The notes under the pieces were generated by a model. The model searched no databases and was not told where the DNA came from. It saw only the letters and a program-made list of their open reading frames with translations. Positions 1-8,628 of a stretch of 12,156 bases of DNA are shown here, piece after piece (within the stretch, counting starts at the first letter, position 1; each line of letters opens with the position of its first letter). The stretch comes from Candidatus Latescibacterota bacterium. Lineage in GTDB: Bacteria > JAAXHH01 > JABIQT01. Position numbers and translations under genes: made by a program. Location: contig JABIQT010000876.1 in NCBI GenBank assembly GCA_018667995.1, positions 1 to 12,156 of the forward strand. The letters are read 5' to 3'.

Positions 1-21
1 GGAGGCGATCGATGGCACATA

Positions 22-729
22 TTACTTACCGGAATGGACCTGAATAGCCTTAGACCACACCCCATCCCGTTTTCTAGACGCCACGTCACGGGCGGTCCGG
101 CCCTCCTGGTCGGGCAAATCGGGATCGGCGCCAGCCCTTAACAGGGATTGAAATACATGAGTATCCACTTTTTTTCGCATGGCGTGATGCAATACCGTCT
201 GACCACGATGATCTTGCCAGTTTACGTCGGCACCTATGGTGATTAGGGGATCCAGGGAGCCGTACTTTCCGTTCTTCAAACAGTGCAGTAGGGGTGTCTC
301 GTTAAATACCACGGGATTTACGTCCATAGCGTAGGATCCAAGAAGTACAATCATAGAGACATCTTCCCACCAGCCTGCCGCGAAGAGTCCGTCCGGCTTC
401 ACGCCAGCGTCCAGAAGATGCTTTGCCACCTTGATATTCCGACCGCGTGCCACAGCGAACCAGACCAGATTAACGCGGTCGCACACATCTCGGGTCTCAT
501 CGACATAGTGGATATCAAGCCCGCGATGGACTAAGCCGTCGATGATCGCAATCTGACGCTGGGTTATTATATCCGATTTGTTCCTGGTCTCCACCGATGC
601 GGCCAGTTGCAGCAACCCCAAATCATTGGGCCGTCTCAAATGGAGCAAATCAGGCTCCTGATCTATACAAAACGACACTTCATCTGGGTCGAGAGCGGTT
701 AGCGCTCTCAGAAGTCTGCCCTTGAACAT
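22..729 (-). CDS. Ankyrin-repeat protein
   Basis: A protein of about 235 residues made largely of ankyrin-type helix-loop-helix repeats, which usually mediate protein-protein binding. Counting from the upstream ATG at 735, the clearest repeats are at residues 145-175 (NETPLLHCL then GADVNWQD), 176-210 (GQTVLHHAM then LLRAGADPDLPDQ) and a partial one at 211-219 (EGRTARDVA). A weaker unit (FAVARGRN then HLLDAGVKPD) lies at about 93-115. I see no signal peptide, membrane segment or enzymatic domain, so it is probably cytoplasmic. Two ATGs lie six bases apart. GAGG touches the first (735) but sits six bases before the second (729), so I prefer 729. It follows the SRPBCC gene on the same strand with about 60 bases between them and may be cotranscribed. 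The partner is unknown; the family assignment is secure, the function is not. Confidence 0.85.
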   Translation of the reverse strand: MFKGRLLRALTALDPDEVSFCIDQEPDLLHLRRPNDLGLLQLAASVETRNKSDIITQRQIAIIDGLVHRGLDIHYVDETRDVCDRVNLVWFAVARGRNIKVAKHLLDAGVKPDGLFAAGWWEDVSMIVLLGSYAMDVNPVVFNETPLLHCLKNGKYGSLDPLITIGADVNWQDHRGQTVLHHAMRKKVDTHVFQSLLRAGADPDLPDQEGRTARDVASRKRDGVWSKAIQVHSGK

Positions 730-789
730 GTCCATCCTCGAGGTATCATTTGGACGCGCTTCTGGCGGCTGTAGGGTATTTTATGGTGG

Positions 790-1176
790 TTACAGGAAAT
801 ACGCTTTCATGGGATCGAGGTAGTGATCAATCCATCCTTGCTTGTACTTCATACCGTTTGCAGGCAGGTTTGAATGGCGAAGCGTGACCCGGGTAGCATC
901 ACCATCGGGCTCGAGCAAGATCTCCAACCTGGAGTCGGGTTCAGATTCGTCGAATTCCGTGGTCCGCCAGGTCTGGACAATCCTGGTAGCTGGTTGCAGT
1001 TCAAGATTGCTACCGGAGATATAGCCATCCCAGGCTGTAAACGTACCACCAATGTCTGATGAAGCCGTCGCTCCGCCGCCAGTCATAGCCGTATGTGCCT
1101 CCGAATCCAACCAGGCACGATAGATGGTGTCGGCGTCGGAGGGGTAAGATTCAGAAATATCGAATGAGACCGACAT
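790..1176 (-). CDS. SRPBCC / AHSA1-like domain protein
   Basis: A single-domain protein of 128 residues matching the START/Bet v1-like (SRPBCC) superfamily, AHSA1 (activator of Hsp90 ATPase homologue) branch. Visible hallmarks are the opening strand and helix (SVSFDISESYPSDADTIYRAWLDSEAHTAM, split here as strand SVSFDIS and helix ADTIYRAWLD), the GGTFTAWDGYISG strands, then RIVQTWRTTEFDE, and a C-terminal helix with GWIDHYLDPMKAYF. Such proteins form a helix-grip cavity; many have no known ligand and no catalytic residues can be assigned. The open frame extends upstream to 1335, but the family begins at MSVSF. GGGAG lies about 8 bases before the ATG at 1176 and almost touches an alternative ATG at 1182, so 1176 is chosen. 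It is first in a possible two-gene unit with the ankyrin gene. Confidence 0.8.
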   Translation of the reverse strand: MSVSFDISESYPSDADTIYRAWLDSEAHTAMTGGGATASSDIGGTFTAWDGYISGSNLELQPATRIVQTWRTTEFDESEPDSRLEILLEPDGDATRVTLRHSNLPANGMKYKQGWIDHYLDPMKAYFL

Positions 1177-1250
1177 GGGCATCTCTCCCTGTTTATATTT
1201 GACGTGTAGTTGACTAATTGCAGACACAATCAGATGTATATTTAGGTCAT

Positions 1251-1256
1251 TGTCAA
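1251..1256 (-). promoter_or_regulatory. Possible -35 element for the SRPBCC gene
   Basis: The minus strand reads TTGACA here, a perfect sigma-70-type -35 hexamer, about 75 bases upstream of the SRPBCC start. No good -10 hexamer sits 16-18 bases downstream (the segment there reads CTGATT); the AT-rich TATACA nearby is too close at about 10 bases. It is a sequence match only, and this region lies within the unused upstream extension of the frame. Confidence 0.2.
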
Positions 1257-1312
1257 GTCTCCCAGTACGTCGTTCGAAAGGGCTTGAAATGATGGGTAGG
1301 ATAGGCTTATGT

Positions 1313-1343
1313 TTGTGGTTACCTTTGATGGGCATCTTATAGT
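1313..1343 (+). promoter_or_regulatory. Possible promoter for the DUF2461 gene
   Basis: TATAGT at 1338-1343 matches five of six bases of a sigma-70 -10 hexamer and lies 26 bases before the DUF2461 ATG. This would give a short leader containing the GGGGG ribosome-binding candidate at 1355-1359. A weak -35 (TTGTGG, 1313-1318) precedes it by 19 bases, longer than ideal. The position is sensible but the -35 is poor. Confidence 0.3.
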
Positions 1344-1369
1344 GAAATCAAAACCGGGGGCATACTTGA

Positions 1370-2056
1370 ATGGGAAGTTTCACAGGTTTTCCGCAAGAAA
1401 CACCCACCTATCTCCGTGAGTTAGGTCAGAACAGCAACAAAACCTGGTTCGACGATCATCGTAAAGAGTATGAGTGTTTCTACATGGAGCCAGCAAAAGC
1501 CTTTGTAAGTGCCATGGGTGCACGCCTCAAACGACTCGCCCCGGAAACTACCGCCGTTCCAAAGGTGAACAAAAGTATCTTCCGCATCAATAACGATACC
1601 AGGTTTTCAAAGAACAAGCCTCCCTATAAAGATCATATCGATCTCTGGTTCTACCACGGCGACGACAGAAAATCAGGGTGTTCCGGCTTCTTCTTCAGGT
1701 TGGCTCCAGATGAGGTATGTATCGGTGCAGGAGTGCACAGGTTCGACAACCAGGACTTAGGCCAATTCCGAACAGCCCTGGTACATGACACCACCAAGCC
1801 AACCATTGAGCAGACGGTAGATGGGTTGGTAAACCTCGGATTTGAATTGGGCGGCGAACACTACAAGAGAACACCCAGGGGATTTGAAAAATGGCAGGAG
1901 AATCCGTTGATCAGGTTCAACGCCCTGAACGCCTTCCGCATGACGGATCTACCGCCCAGCCTACATGAAGCATCATTCGTAGATTGGTGTGAGCCCTATT
2001 TTGAGCATCTGCTGCCACTCCACCAATGGTTACTGATGCATGTGCGGAATACCTGA
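1370..2056 (+). CDS. DUF2461 (TIGR02453) family protein
   Basis: A 228-residue protein matching the widespread DUF2461/TIGR02453 family at near its usual length. The family opening is plain: FTGFPQET at residues 4-11, YLRELGQNSNKTWFDDHRKEY at 14-34 (shown for its position; key residues N21, N23, W26, F27 and H30), and then the strongly conserved RINNDTRFSKNKPPYKDHI block at about 72-90. In that block R72, D76-S80 and P85-K87 are the recognisable core. GAGVHRFDNQDLGQFRTAL at about 119-137 corresponds to the family's glycine-rich turn and following helix. No enzymatic activity is established for the family as far as I know, so none is assigned. GGGGG about 10 bases upstream could serve as ribosome-binding site. 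It stands alone on this strand, divergent from the SRPBCC gene and convergent with the small gene at 2122-2328. Confidence 0.87.
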   Translation: MGSFTGFPQETPTYLRELGQNSNKTWFDDHRKEYECFYMEPAKAFVSAMGARLKRLAPETTAVPKVNKSIFRINNDTRFSKNKPPYKDHIDLWFYHGDDRKSGCSGFFFRLAPDEVCIGAGVHRFDNQDLGQFRTALVHDTTKPTIEQTVDGLVNLGFELGGEHYKRTPRGFEKWQENPLIRFNALNAFRMTDLPPSLHEASFVDWCEPYFEHLLPLHQWLLMHVRNT

Positions 2057-2097
2057 GGGCATCAACTGTCGGGCACAGCTCCCAATGGTAGCAGGCA

Positions 2098-2111
2098 AGA
2101 GGACGACCTCT
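2098..2111. other. Short perfect hairpin between convergent genes
   Basis: AGAGG, loop ACGA, CCTCT forms a five-base-pair hairpin about 10 bases past the stop of the small minus-strand gene and about 40 bases past the stop of the DUF2461 gene. Neither side has a proper T-run, so it is at best a weak terminator candidate. A second small dyad, CTGT-N5-ACAG, lies at 2066-2078. Confidence 0.25.
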
Positions 2112-2121
2112 AGTTATTGCT

Positions 2122-2328
2122 CTACCTCTTACGATCGGCGAGAAGCCAGGCGCGATGCAGATCTTCAAGAATGCCAATCGCCGACTGGAGTGTATCCTGT
2201 GGCGCAATTCTGTGCCGATGACAGATACCGAATACGACGTCGATATCCTGGGCGGCAAGCCGGCCAACCGGTTGCCTAGCAAGCAGACGCAGTTTATTCA
2301 GGTCAAAAGCGACTTCATCAATAGTCAT
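2122..2328 (-). CDS. Small hypothetical protein, 68 aa
   Basis: I do not recognise this protein. It reads MTIDEVAFDLNKLRLLAR, then a stretch with DIDVVFGICHRHRIAPQDT, and ends in AIGILEDLHRAWLLADRKR. The spacing of hydrophobic residues suggests two or three helices with a basic end, and no membrane segment or cysteine motif is visible. Support for coding is a GGAG seven bases before the ATG at 2328, a codon pattern like its neighbours, and placement divergent from lhr with an AT-rich region between them. A TTG at 2334 is a possible but less likely start. The plus-strand frame over the same interval (2155-2358) lacks a ribosome-binding site and looks unnatural. Possible roles, such as a small regulator or an accessory to Lhr, are pure inference from position. 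Confidence 0.5.
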   Translation of the reverse strand: MTIDEVAFDLNKLRLLARQPVGRLAAQDIDVVFGICHRHRIAPQDTLQSAIGILEDLHRAWLLADRKR

Positions 2329-2340
2329 GATCAATCTCCA

Positions 2341-2371
2341 TTATTCCTTGATTACTAAACATGTGTATAGT
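2341..2371 (+). promoter_or_regulatory. Possible promoter region of lhr
   Basis: The AT-rich stretch between the small minus-strand gene and lhr contains TATAGT at 2366-2371, a five-of-six match to a -10 hexamer, with TTATTC at 2341-2346, 19 bases upstream, as a poor -35. The transcript would have a leader of roughly 115 bases before the lhr start. The same AT-rich stretch probably also serves the divergent small gene. Confidence 0.25.
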
Positions 2372-2433
2372 AATTTAAAGTGCCTAATCTTCACGTCAAG
2401 ATGAATTCGATAACCGGTCATGATTTCCTGAAA

Positions 2434-2456
2434 GCCAGCGAAGCTTCAAAGCTGGC
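2434..2456 (+). other. Inverted repeat in the lhr leader
   Basis: GCCAGC (2434-2439) and GCTGGC (2451-2456) are exact reverse complements. They enclose an 11-base loop that itself contains the palindrome GAAGCTTC. It lies about 23 bases before the GGAG at 2479-2482 and has no following T-run. It could form an RNA hairpin in the lhr leader or be a protein-binding dyad; chance is also possible. Confidence 0.3.
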
Positions 2457-2492
2457 GATATCGATCACTCCCTGAGTTGGAGACCGCTGGAC

Positions 2493-5400
2493 ATGCAAGA
2501 GAACCTGTTCCATCCTGTAGTCTCATCCTGGTTCCAGAGTCAGTTCGAAGAGGCTTCCCCGATCCAGGAGCAGGCCTGGCCTGTAATAAAGGAGCGAAAA
2601 CACGCGCTGATAGCGGCTCCGACCGGATCTGGAAAGACGTTGGCGGCGTTTTTGGCTTCTATCGATGACCTCGTCCGTCAAAGCATCGACGGCACACTGA
2701 CGGAAGGCACGCAGGTCGTCTACGTATCTCCGCTGAAGGCGCTCAGCAACGATATAGAAGCCAACCTCCAGATACCTCTGGCCGGTATTCAGCAGCAACT
2801 TGTCAAAAACGGATTGCCCGAGGCGCCCATACGCGTCATGGTTCGAACGGGAGACACTCCCGCCAGTGTCCGGGCCTCCATGACCCGTAACCCGCCACAC
2901 ATTCTCGTCACAACACCTGAAAGCCTCTATCTGCTCTTGACCAGCGAGGGCGGGCGTCGGATGATGACAGGCGTCAACACGCTCATCGTCGACGAGATTC
3001 ATGCCCTCGTAGGAAACAAGCGAGGTTCTCATCTGGCCCTGTCTGTAGAACGGCTCGAACGTCTGACCGACGCTCGTCTCATGCGTATCGGCATATCGGC
3101 AACGCAGAAGCCCATTGAGACCATTGCCCATTTTCTGACCGGGTCGTCTTACAGGAATGGCGACGGTTGCACCATACTCGATACAGGCCACCAACGTCAT
3201 ATCGAACTCGACATCGAAGTGCCACGCTCTCCCTTGACCGCTGTAATGGCCAACGAGGTCTGGCAGGAGATATACGAACGCCTGGAGCAACTGATTCTCA
3301 AACACAGAACGACGCTGATCTTCGTCACCACCCGTAGTATGTCGGAGCGTCTGGCGCACCATCTGAGTGAAAAACTGGGATTAGACATCGTTACGGCCCA
3401 TCATGGAAGCATGTCTAAGGAGCATCGTCATGATGCGGAACAGCGTCTGAAAGCGGGGTCACTCAGAGCACTCATAGCAACAGCCTCCCTCGAACTGGGC
3501 ATAGACATCGGTTCCGTGGATCTCGTCTGCCAGATAGGATCTCCAAAGTCGATCGCCGCATTTCTTCAACGGGTAGGCCGTTCCGGTCACACACTCGCCG
3601 GAACTCCACGCGGCAGACTCTTCCCGCTCACGAGAGACGAATTAGTCGAAGGGGCTGCCATTCTCGATGCGGTTCGCCGGGGAGAGCTGGACAAAGTCAT
3701 CATCCCCGAACAGCCACTGGACGTGCTCTCGCAGCAGATCATCGCCGAAGTGGCCAATGGAGAATTCACAGAGGATGAGTTATTTCAGATGACGGTACGG
3801 GCTTATCCCTACAGAGATCTGACCAGAGAAGAATTCGATGATGTCATCACCATGCTGTCCGAAGGATACACGCCCCGCCGGGGTCGAAGCCGGTCCTACG
3901 TACACAGGGACCTGATCAATGGTACTGTCAAAGGACGCAAAGGTGCTCGCTTTAACGCATTAATGTCAGGCGGCACCATCCCCGATCAATTTGACTATGA
4001 CGTCATACTCGAACCCAGCGAGACCTTTATTGGAACACTGAATGAAGATTTTGCCATAGAGAGCACCTCCGGCGACATCGTACAACTTGGTAACAATTCG
4101 TGGAGGATACTGCGGGTGGAACGCGGAAAGATACGTGTGGAGGATGCCAACGGACAGCCGCCCACCATGCCGTTCTGGTTTGGTGAAGCACCCGCACGAA
4201 CGGCAGAGCTCTCCGAATCGGTATCGCGCCTCCGGGAAGAAGTCTCCAAACGCACCGGCACTGGCCCCGAAACATCGAAGAATGGTGATCCGGCCCATCC
4301 GGTCTCGCAAAATGACTGGAAACAACAGGCGGAAACCTGGCTGACGGAGGAGGTGGGCGTTCCATATGCCGCGGCCGATCAGATCGTCGGTTACCTGGGC
4401 GCGTCAGAGGCAGCACTCGGTGTGATGCCATCCCAGAACGACCTGGTGGCTGAACGCTTCTTCGACGAAGCCGGTGACATGCACCTGGTGGTACACACTC
4501 CCTTTGGCAGTCGGGTTAATCGAGCCTGGGGTCTCGCGTTGCGAAAGAGATTCTGCAGACAATTCAACTTCGAACTGCAGGCCGCTGCCAATGAGGACGC
4601 TATCGTCCTGTCGCTGGGTGCTACTCACAGTTTTCCCCTCGACGACGTGTTCAAGTATCTCAACGCGGCATCCGTCAGACAGGTTCTCACTCAAGCCATG
4701 TTAGATGCCCCCATGTTCGAGGTCAGGTGGCGTTGGAATGCCTCCATCGCCCTTGCCATTCAGAGAAGACGCGGAGGAGAGCGGGTGCCGCCGCAGATTC
4801 AGCGTTCCCAGTCGGAAGATCTCATTGCGCTTGTATTTCCGGATCAGCTTGCTTGCCTGGAAAACATAGCGGGTGATAGGGAAATTCCGAACCACCCTCT
4901 GGTAAATCAGACCGTAAAGGACTGCCTTTACCAGGCCATGGATATCGAGAAACTGGAGTCGATACTGACCGACATAAAGAGCGAGCGAGTCAGGGTTCAT
5001 GCACGCGATATGCGCGCGCCATCTCCCATGTCCGAGGAAATTCTGAACGCGCGCCCCTATGCCTTTCTGGACGACGCCCCTCTCGAAGAACGTCGAACCA
5101 ATGCCGTCCGAAACAGAAGATGGCTGGACCCATCGGAAGCGGCCGACCTGGGGAGATTAGACCCTGATGCAGTGCGCACTGTCCAAGCTGATGCCTGGCC
5201 TGAGGTGCGGGATCCTGATGAACTTCACGACGCATTGATATTGACCGGATATCTTACCGAGCAGGAAAGCATCGACGGAGACGAGTTCGGTAGCTGGGCA
5301 CCTTACTTTGAGACGCTATTAGGCGAGCTACGGGCCATGGTACTCATTACGGGCTCAGGCGCACGCCTTTGGGTCGCTCTCGAGAGACGTATACAGCTTG

Positions 5401-6890
5401 AGCTGGTATATCCTGACGCTACGTTCATGCCAGCCGAAGACTTGCCGGTTTCAGTAAGAAAACGTCTGATGGCCTCGGCATCGACAATGGACGAAGCATC
5501 GGCCTTAGTCGAGATCACACGTGGACGACTCGAGGCTCTGGGTCCCATCACGGCCGAAGCACTCGCCCAATCAGCGGATCTTCCAGTCAGCACAATAGAA
5601 GTAGCGCTAATGAGTCTTGAAAACGAAGGTTTCGTTTTTCGGGGGCAGTACTCCCCGGGGATTCAAGGCTTGGAGTGGTGTGAACGAAGGTTGCTGGCAA
5701 GAATACACCGGTTCACCATCACCAAACTAAGACGAGAGATACAGCCGGTCTCAGCTGCCGACTACATGCGGTTTCTGTTTGAGTGGCAACACGTAGCGCC
5801 GGATTCCCGTATGAAAGGTCCCGATGCGGTAGCCGGCGTACTTGGAATCCTGGAAGGCATCGAGGCGCCGGCAGCAGCTTGGGAGAGTGAGATACTACCC
5901 TCCCGGGTAGCGGACTATGACTACAATTGGCTGGATTCACTCTGTCAGTCGGGAAGATTCGCCTGGGGAAGATTTCGCCCCTATAAATCCAACGGCGAAT
6001 CCAACAGAAGCATTGGTCCCGTGAAGACCACGCCCATTGCCATAGTCGATCGTGGAAGGGTGGCAGAATGGGTTTCTCTAAGTGGCGCACCAGACCGTGA
6101 AGATATCCCCCTTTCGACGAACGCCCGGAAGGTATTGGCACTGTTCGATCAGGGAGGCGCTCTTTTCTACGATGATATTGCCAATCACTCCAGACTGCTT
6201 CCGACGCAGACTGAGGACGCCATATCAGAGCTGGTCTCAGCCGGCTTGGTGACATCCGACAGCTTCTCGGGACTCAGGGCACTCTTGGTGCCGGGCAAGA
6301 GGAAGGAATCCCGCAGGGGTAGGCGCCCCACATTTGACATGTCTCTTGCTGGACGTTGGGGACTTATTTCCGGACACACGCCGCCTTCAGAACCGGGAGA
6401 GATGCTGGAAGCCTATGTTCGGACAGTGCTTCAGAGATACGGAGTGGTATTCCGGCGGATAACCGAGAGAGAGAGTCTGGCGCCTCCTTGGCGCGAGCTC
6501 GTACGGATTCTGCGACGGATGGAGGCACGGGGCGAGGTGCGTGGGGGGAGATTCGTAAATGGCGTATGGGGAGAACAGTTTGCGTTGAGTGAAGCAATCA
6601 CAGCACTTCGAGGAATACGCCGCAAGGAAAAGGACGGCACGCTGGTCGCAATCAGTGCCGCCGACCCCTTGAATTTGATCGGCATACTCACCCAGGGGCG
6701 TAGAATCCCCGCACTGACCAAAAACCGCATACTCTACCGCGATGGGGAACCGATAATGATTATGGAAGGCGGTGAGATGAGACCTACCGCACCTCTCGAA
6801 TCAAAAGATCAGTGGAGTTTGCAGAACGTACTGATAAAACGCGAATTCCCCCCCAAGCTGAAGGCGTATCTTGGAACAGGCGTAGTCTGA
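2493..6890 (+). CDS. lhr: Lhr-type superfamily 2 ATP-dependent helicase
   Basis: A 1465-residue 'large helicase-related' protein, close to the length of full-size bacterial Lhr. Helicase motifs appear in order: a Q-motif-like SPIQEQAWP (22-30), Walker A APTGSGKT (42-49), VSPLKAL (78-84), TTPESL (140-145), the DEIH Walker B box (167-170), SAT (202-204), [12 protein letters not shown] (329-340) and QRVGRSGH (359-366). Next come a winged-helix region (about 400-460), a beta-rich module with GGTIPD and [13 protein letters not shown] (about 490-575), and a long C-terminal region typical of Lhr-CTD. Characterised Lhr proteins are 3'-to-5' translocases that unwind RNA:DNA hybrids and are linked to DNA repair. 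GGAG precedes the ATG by 10 bases. In mycobacteria lhr neighbours an nei-type glycosylase gene; here an Fpg/Nei gene lies 2.4 kb away. No frameshift is seen and the key ATPase residues are intact. Confidence 0.95.
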   Translation: MQENLFHPVVSSWFQSQFEEASPIQEQAWPVIKERKHALIAAPTGSGKTLAAFLASIDDLVRQSIDGTLTEGTQVVYVSPLKALSNDIEANLQIPLAGIQQQLVKNGLPEAPIRVMVRTGDTPASVRASMTRNPPHILVTTPESLYLLLTSEGGRRMMTGVNTLIVDEIHALVGNKRGSHLALSVERLERLTDARLMRIGISATQKPIETIAHFLTGSSYRNGDGCTILDTGHQRHIELDIEVPRSPLTAVMANEVWQEIYERLEQLILKHRTTLIFVTTRSMSERLAHHLSEKLGLDIVTAHHGSMSKEHRHDAEQRLKAGSLRALIATASLELGIDIGSVDLVCQIGSPKSIAAFLQRVGRSGHTLAGTPRGRLFPLTRDELVEGAAILDAVRRGELDKVIIPEQPLDVLSQQIIAEVANGEFTEDELFQMTVRAYPYRDLTREEFDDVITMLSEGYTPRRGRSRSYVHRDLINGTVKGRKGARFNALMSGGTIPDQFDYDVILEPSETFIGTLNEDFAIESTSGDIVQLGNNSWRILRVERGKIRVEDANGQPPTMPFWFGEAPARTAELSESVSRLREEVSKRTGTGPETSKNGDPAHPVSQNDWKQQAETWLTEEVGVPYAAADQIVGYLGASEAALGVMPSQNDLVAERFFDEAGDMHLVVHTPFGSRVNRAWGLALRKRFCRQFNFELQAAANEDAIVLSLGATHSFPLDDVFKYLNAASVRQVLTQAMLDAPMFEVRWRWNASIALAIQRRRGGERVPPQIQRSQSEDLIALVFPDQLACLENIAGDREIPNHPLVNQTVKDCLYQAMDIEKLESILTDIKSERVRVHARDMRAPSPMSEEILNARPYAFLDDAPLEERRTNAVRNRRWLDPSEAADLGRLDPDAVRTVQADAWPEVRDPDELHDALILTGYLTEQESIDGDEFGSWAPYFETLLGELRAMVLITGSGARLWVALERRIQLELVYPDATFMPAEDLPVSVRKRLMASASTMDEASALVEITRGRLEALGPITAEALAQSADLPVSTIEVALMSLENEGFVFRGQYSPGIQGLEWCERRLLARIHRFTITKLRREIQPVSAADYMRFLFEWQHVAPDSRMKGPDAVAGVLGILEGIEAPAAAWESEILPSRVADYDYNWLDSLCQSGRFAWGRFRPYKSNGESNRSIGPVKTTPIAIVDRGRVAEWVSLSGAPDREDIPLSTNARKVLALFDQGGALFYDDIANHSRLLPTQTEDAISELVSAGLVTSDSFSGLRALLVPGKRKESRRGRRPTFDMSLAGRWGLISGHTPPSEPGEMLEAYVRTVLQRYGVVFRRITERESLAPPWRELVRILRRMEARGEVRGGRFVNGVWGEQFALSEAITALRGIRRKEKDGTLVAISAADPLNLIGILTQGRRIPALTKNRILYRDGEPIMIMEGGEMRPTAPLESKDQWSLQNVLIKREFPPKLKAYLGTGVV

Positions 6891-7042
6891 ATCGCGACAT
6901 AAACACCTTGGCAAGCACGGCAGTTATTCCGCCGATCAAGCAGAGAGTGCGGTGACATCACGACAGTCAATGGGATTGAATTACAAAGAATGTGGGGAGT
7001 GGTTCGGTGGACTTCTCACGTACTTTCAGGACGGCAGGCTTG

Positions 7043-8077
7043 TTAGTCTTTTAAGATTTCCAGCATTTTTTCATACTCGCCATAATTCTCGATAATCTTA
7101 CCCGTTCCTCGAACCACGCCCGTCATGGAATCCTCGTCCAGGTGTACAGGCAGGTTAGTCTCCGCATGGATTCGCTCGTCAAACCCTCTGAGCAGCGAGC
7201 CACCACCACTCATCACAATCCCACGATCAATGAGATCGGCTGCCAATTCGGCAGGCGTCTGTTGCAGGGTCTCGCGGACCGCCGCAATAATCTGATTGAC
7301 CGATTCCGCCAGGGCTTCACGAATTTCTTCCGAATTCACCGTAACCGCCCGTGGAGTTTCACCCACGAGATCAAGGCCCTTGACCTGCATATCCTGCTCC
7401 ACCTCAAAAACAGGAAACGCAGAACCCAATTGCTTCTTAATCGATTCTGCCATACGCACGCCGATTGCGAGATTGTATCGCTTGCGAAGGTGCTGTATGA
7501 TGGCCTGATCCATCTCATCACCGCCAATTCTGATGGAGGCTGATGTGACAATGCCTCCTAGCGAAATCACGGCAATCTCTGATGTGCCCCCACCAATATC
7601 GATAATCATACTACCGACAGGTTCATCAACGGGCAGTGCACATCCTATGGCGGCAGCCATAGGTTCATAAATGAGATGTACAGCCTTGGCACCGGCACGC
7701 TCAGCGGCATCGCGCACAGCTCGCTTTTCGACGCCGGTAATTCCTGAAGGAACGCAGGCGACGACCCGGGGGCGAAAGAAAACGCTGTTAGGTAGAACAC
7801 CCCTGATGAACGATCGGATCATCTCCTCGGCAAGATTGAAATCAGCAATTACGCCGTCTCGCAAAGGACGCTCCGCTCTGATATTCGGAGGCTCGCGTCC
7901 GACCATTTCCTTGGCCTTGGATCCGATGGCCACCGCCTTGTGAGTGGCCGTATCAACAGCCACATAAGAGGGCTCGTTAACCACGATTCCGCGCCCCCCT
8001 ACATAAACCAGAGTATTGGCGGTACCGAGATCAATCCCAATATCGTTAAACAAAAACTTGAACCAGCTATTTATCAT
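7043..8077 (-). CDS. mreB: Rod shape-determining actin homologue MreB
   Basis: A 344-residue bacterial actin of usual MreB length. It polymerises under the inner membrane and organises the elongation machinery. A hydrophobic, probably membrane-binding N-terminus (MINSWFKFLF) is followed by phosphate-1 (DIGIDLGTANTLVYV, from residue 12), the YEPMAAAIG segment with E138 as the likely catalytic glutamate, phosphate-2 (DIGGGTSEIAVISLGG, from 160), and the adenosine motif (GIVMSGGGSLLRGF, 286-299). It differs from the common pattern in having IYEP rather than IEEP, and GVRMAESIKK where many MreBs have GERTAExIK. AAGGA just upstream of the ATG supports the start. It follows the coiled-coil gene by 32 bases on the same strand, so they are probably one operon. 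No mreC or mreD lies beside it; downstream is the convergent lhr, with no clear terminator in the 152-base gap. Confidence 0.95.
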   Translation of the reverse strand: MINSWFKFLFNDIGIDLGTANTLVYVGGRGIVVNEPSYVAVDTATHKAVAIGSKAKEMVGREPPNIRAERPLRDGVIADFNLAEEMIRSFIRGVLPNSVFFRPRVVACVPSGITGVEKRAVRDAAERAGAKAVHLIYEPMAAAIGCALPVDEPVGSMIIDIGGGTSEIAVISLGGIVTSASIRIGGDEMDQAIIQHLRKRYNLAIGVRMAESIKKQLGSAFPVFEVEQDMQVKGLDLVGETPRAVTVNSEEIREALAESVNQIIAAVRETLQQTPAELAADLIDRGIVMSGGGSLLRGFDERIHAETNLPVHLDEDSMTGVVRGTGKIIENYGEYEKMLEILKD

Positions 8078-8109
8078 TGGTCCTTCCCGACATCCTGATT
8101 ATTGCCCAG

Positions 8110-8628
8110 TTACAGTGGCGACTCGGCCTCTTCATCACTCTGACTTACCTCATTTTCCGACACTTCGCCCTCGCTTGATGCACCTTGATTGGGGCCGTCA
8201 TCGTCGCTATCTTCGCTGTGACCGCGGAAGAAATCATCCATCCCGCCCGAGTCAACCGGTTCCACATTGGGTTCGTTTGGGGTCTCCTCAGTAGCATTGG
8301 ACTGGCCATCTGAGGTCTCAAGCTCGGGGGCATAGGAAGCGTCGTTCGCAGCGGAAGGTTCTGGAGGCGTCAACTCGAATGTGGCGTGCGCCTCCACGTC
8401 CAATTCCGCCGTTTCGTCGGAATCAATAGCATCCAAACTGGCAATAATGCCGGAGATTCGGCCCTCGGTGGCCTCACGCTCTTCACGAAGCTGAGCCATC
8501 TCGGCTTCTAAACGCCCCAGTCTCGCCGCCAACTCCCCGTTTTCAGTTTTCAGAATGTCATTCTGGTCTGCAAGTCGGCCAATGGATTGCTCCATCTGCT
8601 CGAGCAGCTCATCCAGCGATTCTGCCAT
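8110..8628 (-). CDS. Coiled-coil protein with long acidic tail, upstream of mreB
   Basis: A 172-residue protein in two parts. Residues 2-67 form a heptad-rich coiled coil (LDELLEQMEQSIGRL, then ENGELAARLGRLEAEMAQL, ending RISGIIASLDAID), which resembles the TIGR02449/ZapB-like coiled coils of proteobacteria by pattern, not by a search. Residues about 70-172 look disordered and extremely acidic, rich in D, E, S, N and P with almost no basic residues. An ordered-looking island, GGMDDFFRGH, sits at about 128-137. No signal peptide or membrane helix is seen. GGAG lies about seven bases before the ATG. The gene precedes mreB by 32 bases, suggesting a role in cell-shape or division protein scaffolding. 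That role is inference; the coiled coil and acidic tail are directly visible. Its own promoter should lie in the gap above 8629. Confidence 0.85.
   Translation of the reverse strand: MAESLDELLEQMEQSIGRLADQNDILKTENGELAARLGRLEAEMAQLREEREATEGRISGIIASLDAIDSDETAELDVEAHATFELTPPEPSAANDASYAPELETSDGQSNATEETPNEPNVEPVDSGGMDDFFRGHSEDSDDDGPNQGASSEGEVSENEVSQSDEEAESPL

Noticed and set aside
1183-1335. N-terminal 50-residue extension of the SRPBCC frame
   Set aside because: The SRPBCC fold begins at MSVSF with a ribosome-binding site just upstream; the extension is basic, unrelated to the family and overlaps the likely promoter.
2155-2358. Plus-strand 67-codon frame opposite the small gene
   Set aside because: It has no ribosome-binding site or promoter logic; the minus-strand frame is better supported.
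2401-2475. Possible 24-residue leader peptide before lhr
   Set aside because: It starts with ATG and ends 17 bases before lhr, but has no ribosome-binding site and no regulatory codon run.
2523-3362. Minus-strand open frame of 279 codons inside lhr
   Set aside because: It lies wholly opposite the conserved helicase motifs of lhr, has no recognisable domain and reads like antisense translation.
5719-6255. Minus-strand open frame of 178 codons inside lhr
   Set aside because: Composition is rich in Arg, Pro, Ser and Trp without motifs; it is a shadow of the lhr C-terminal region.
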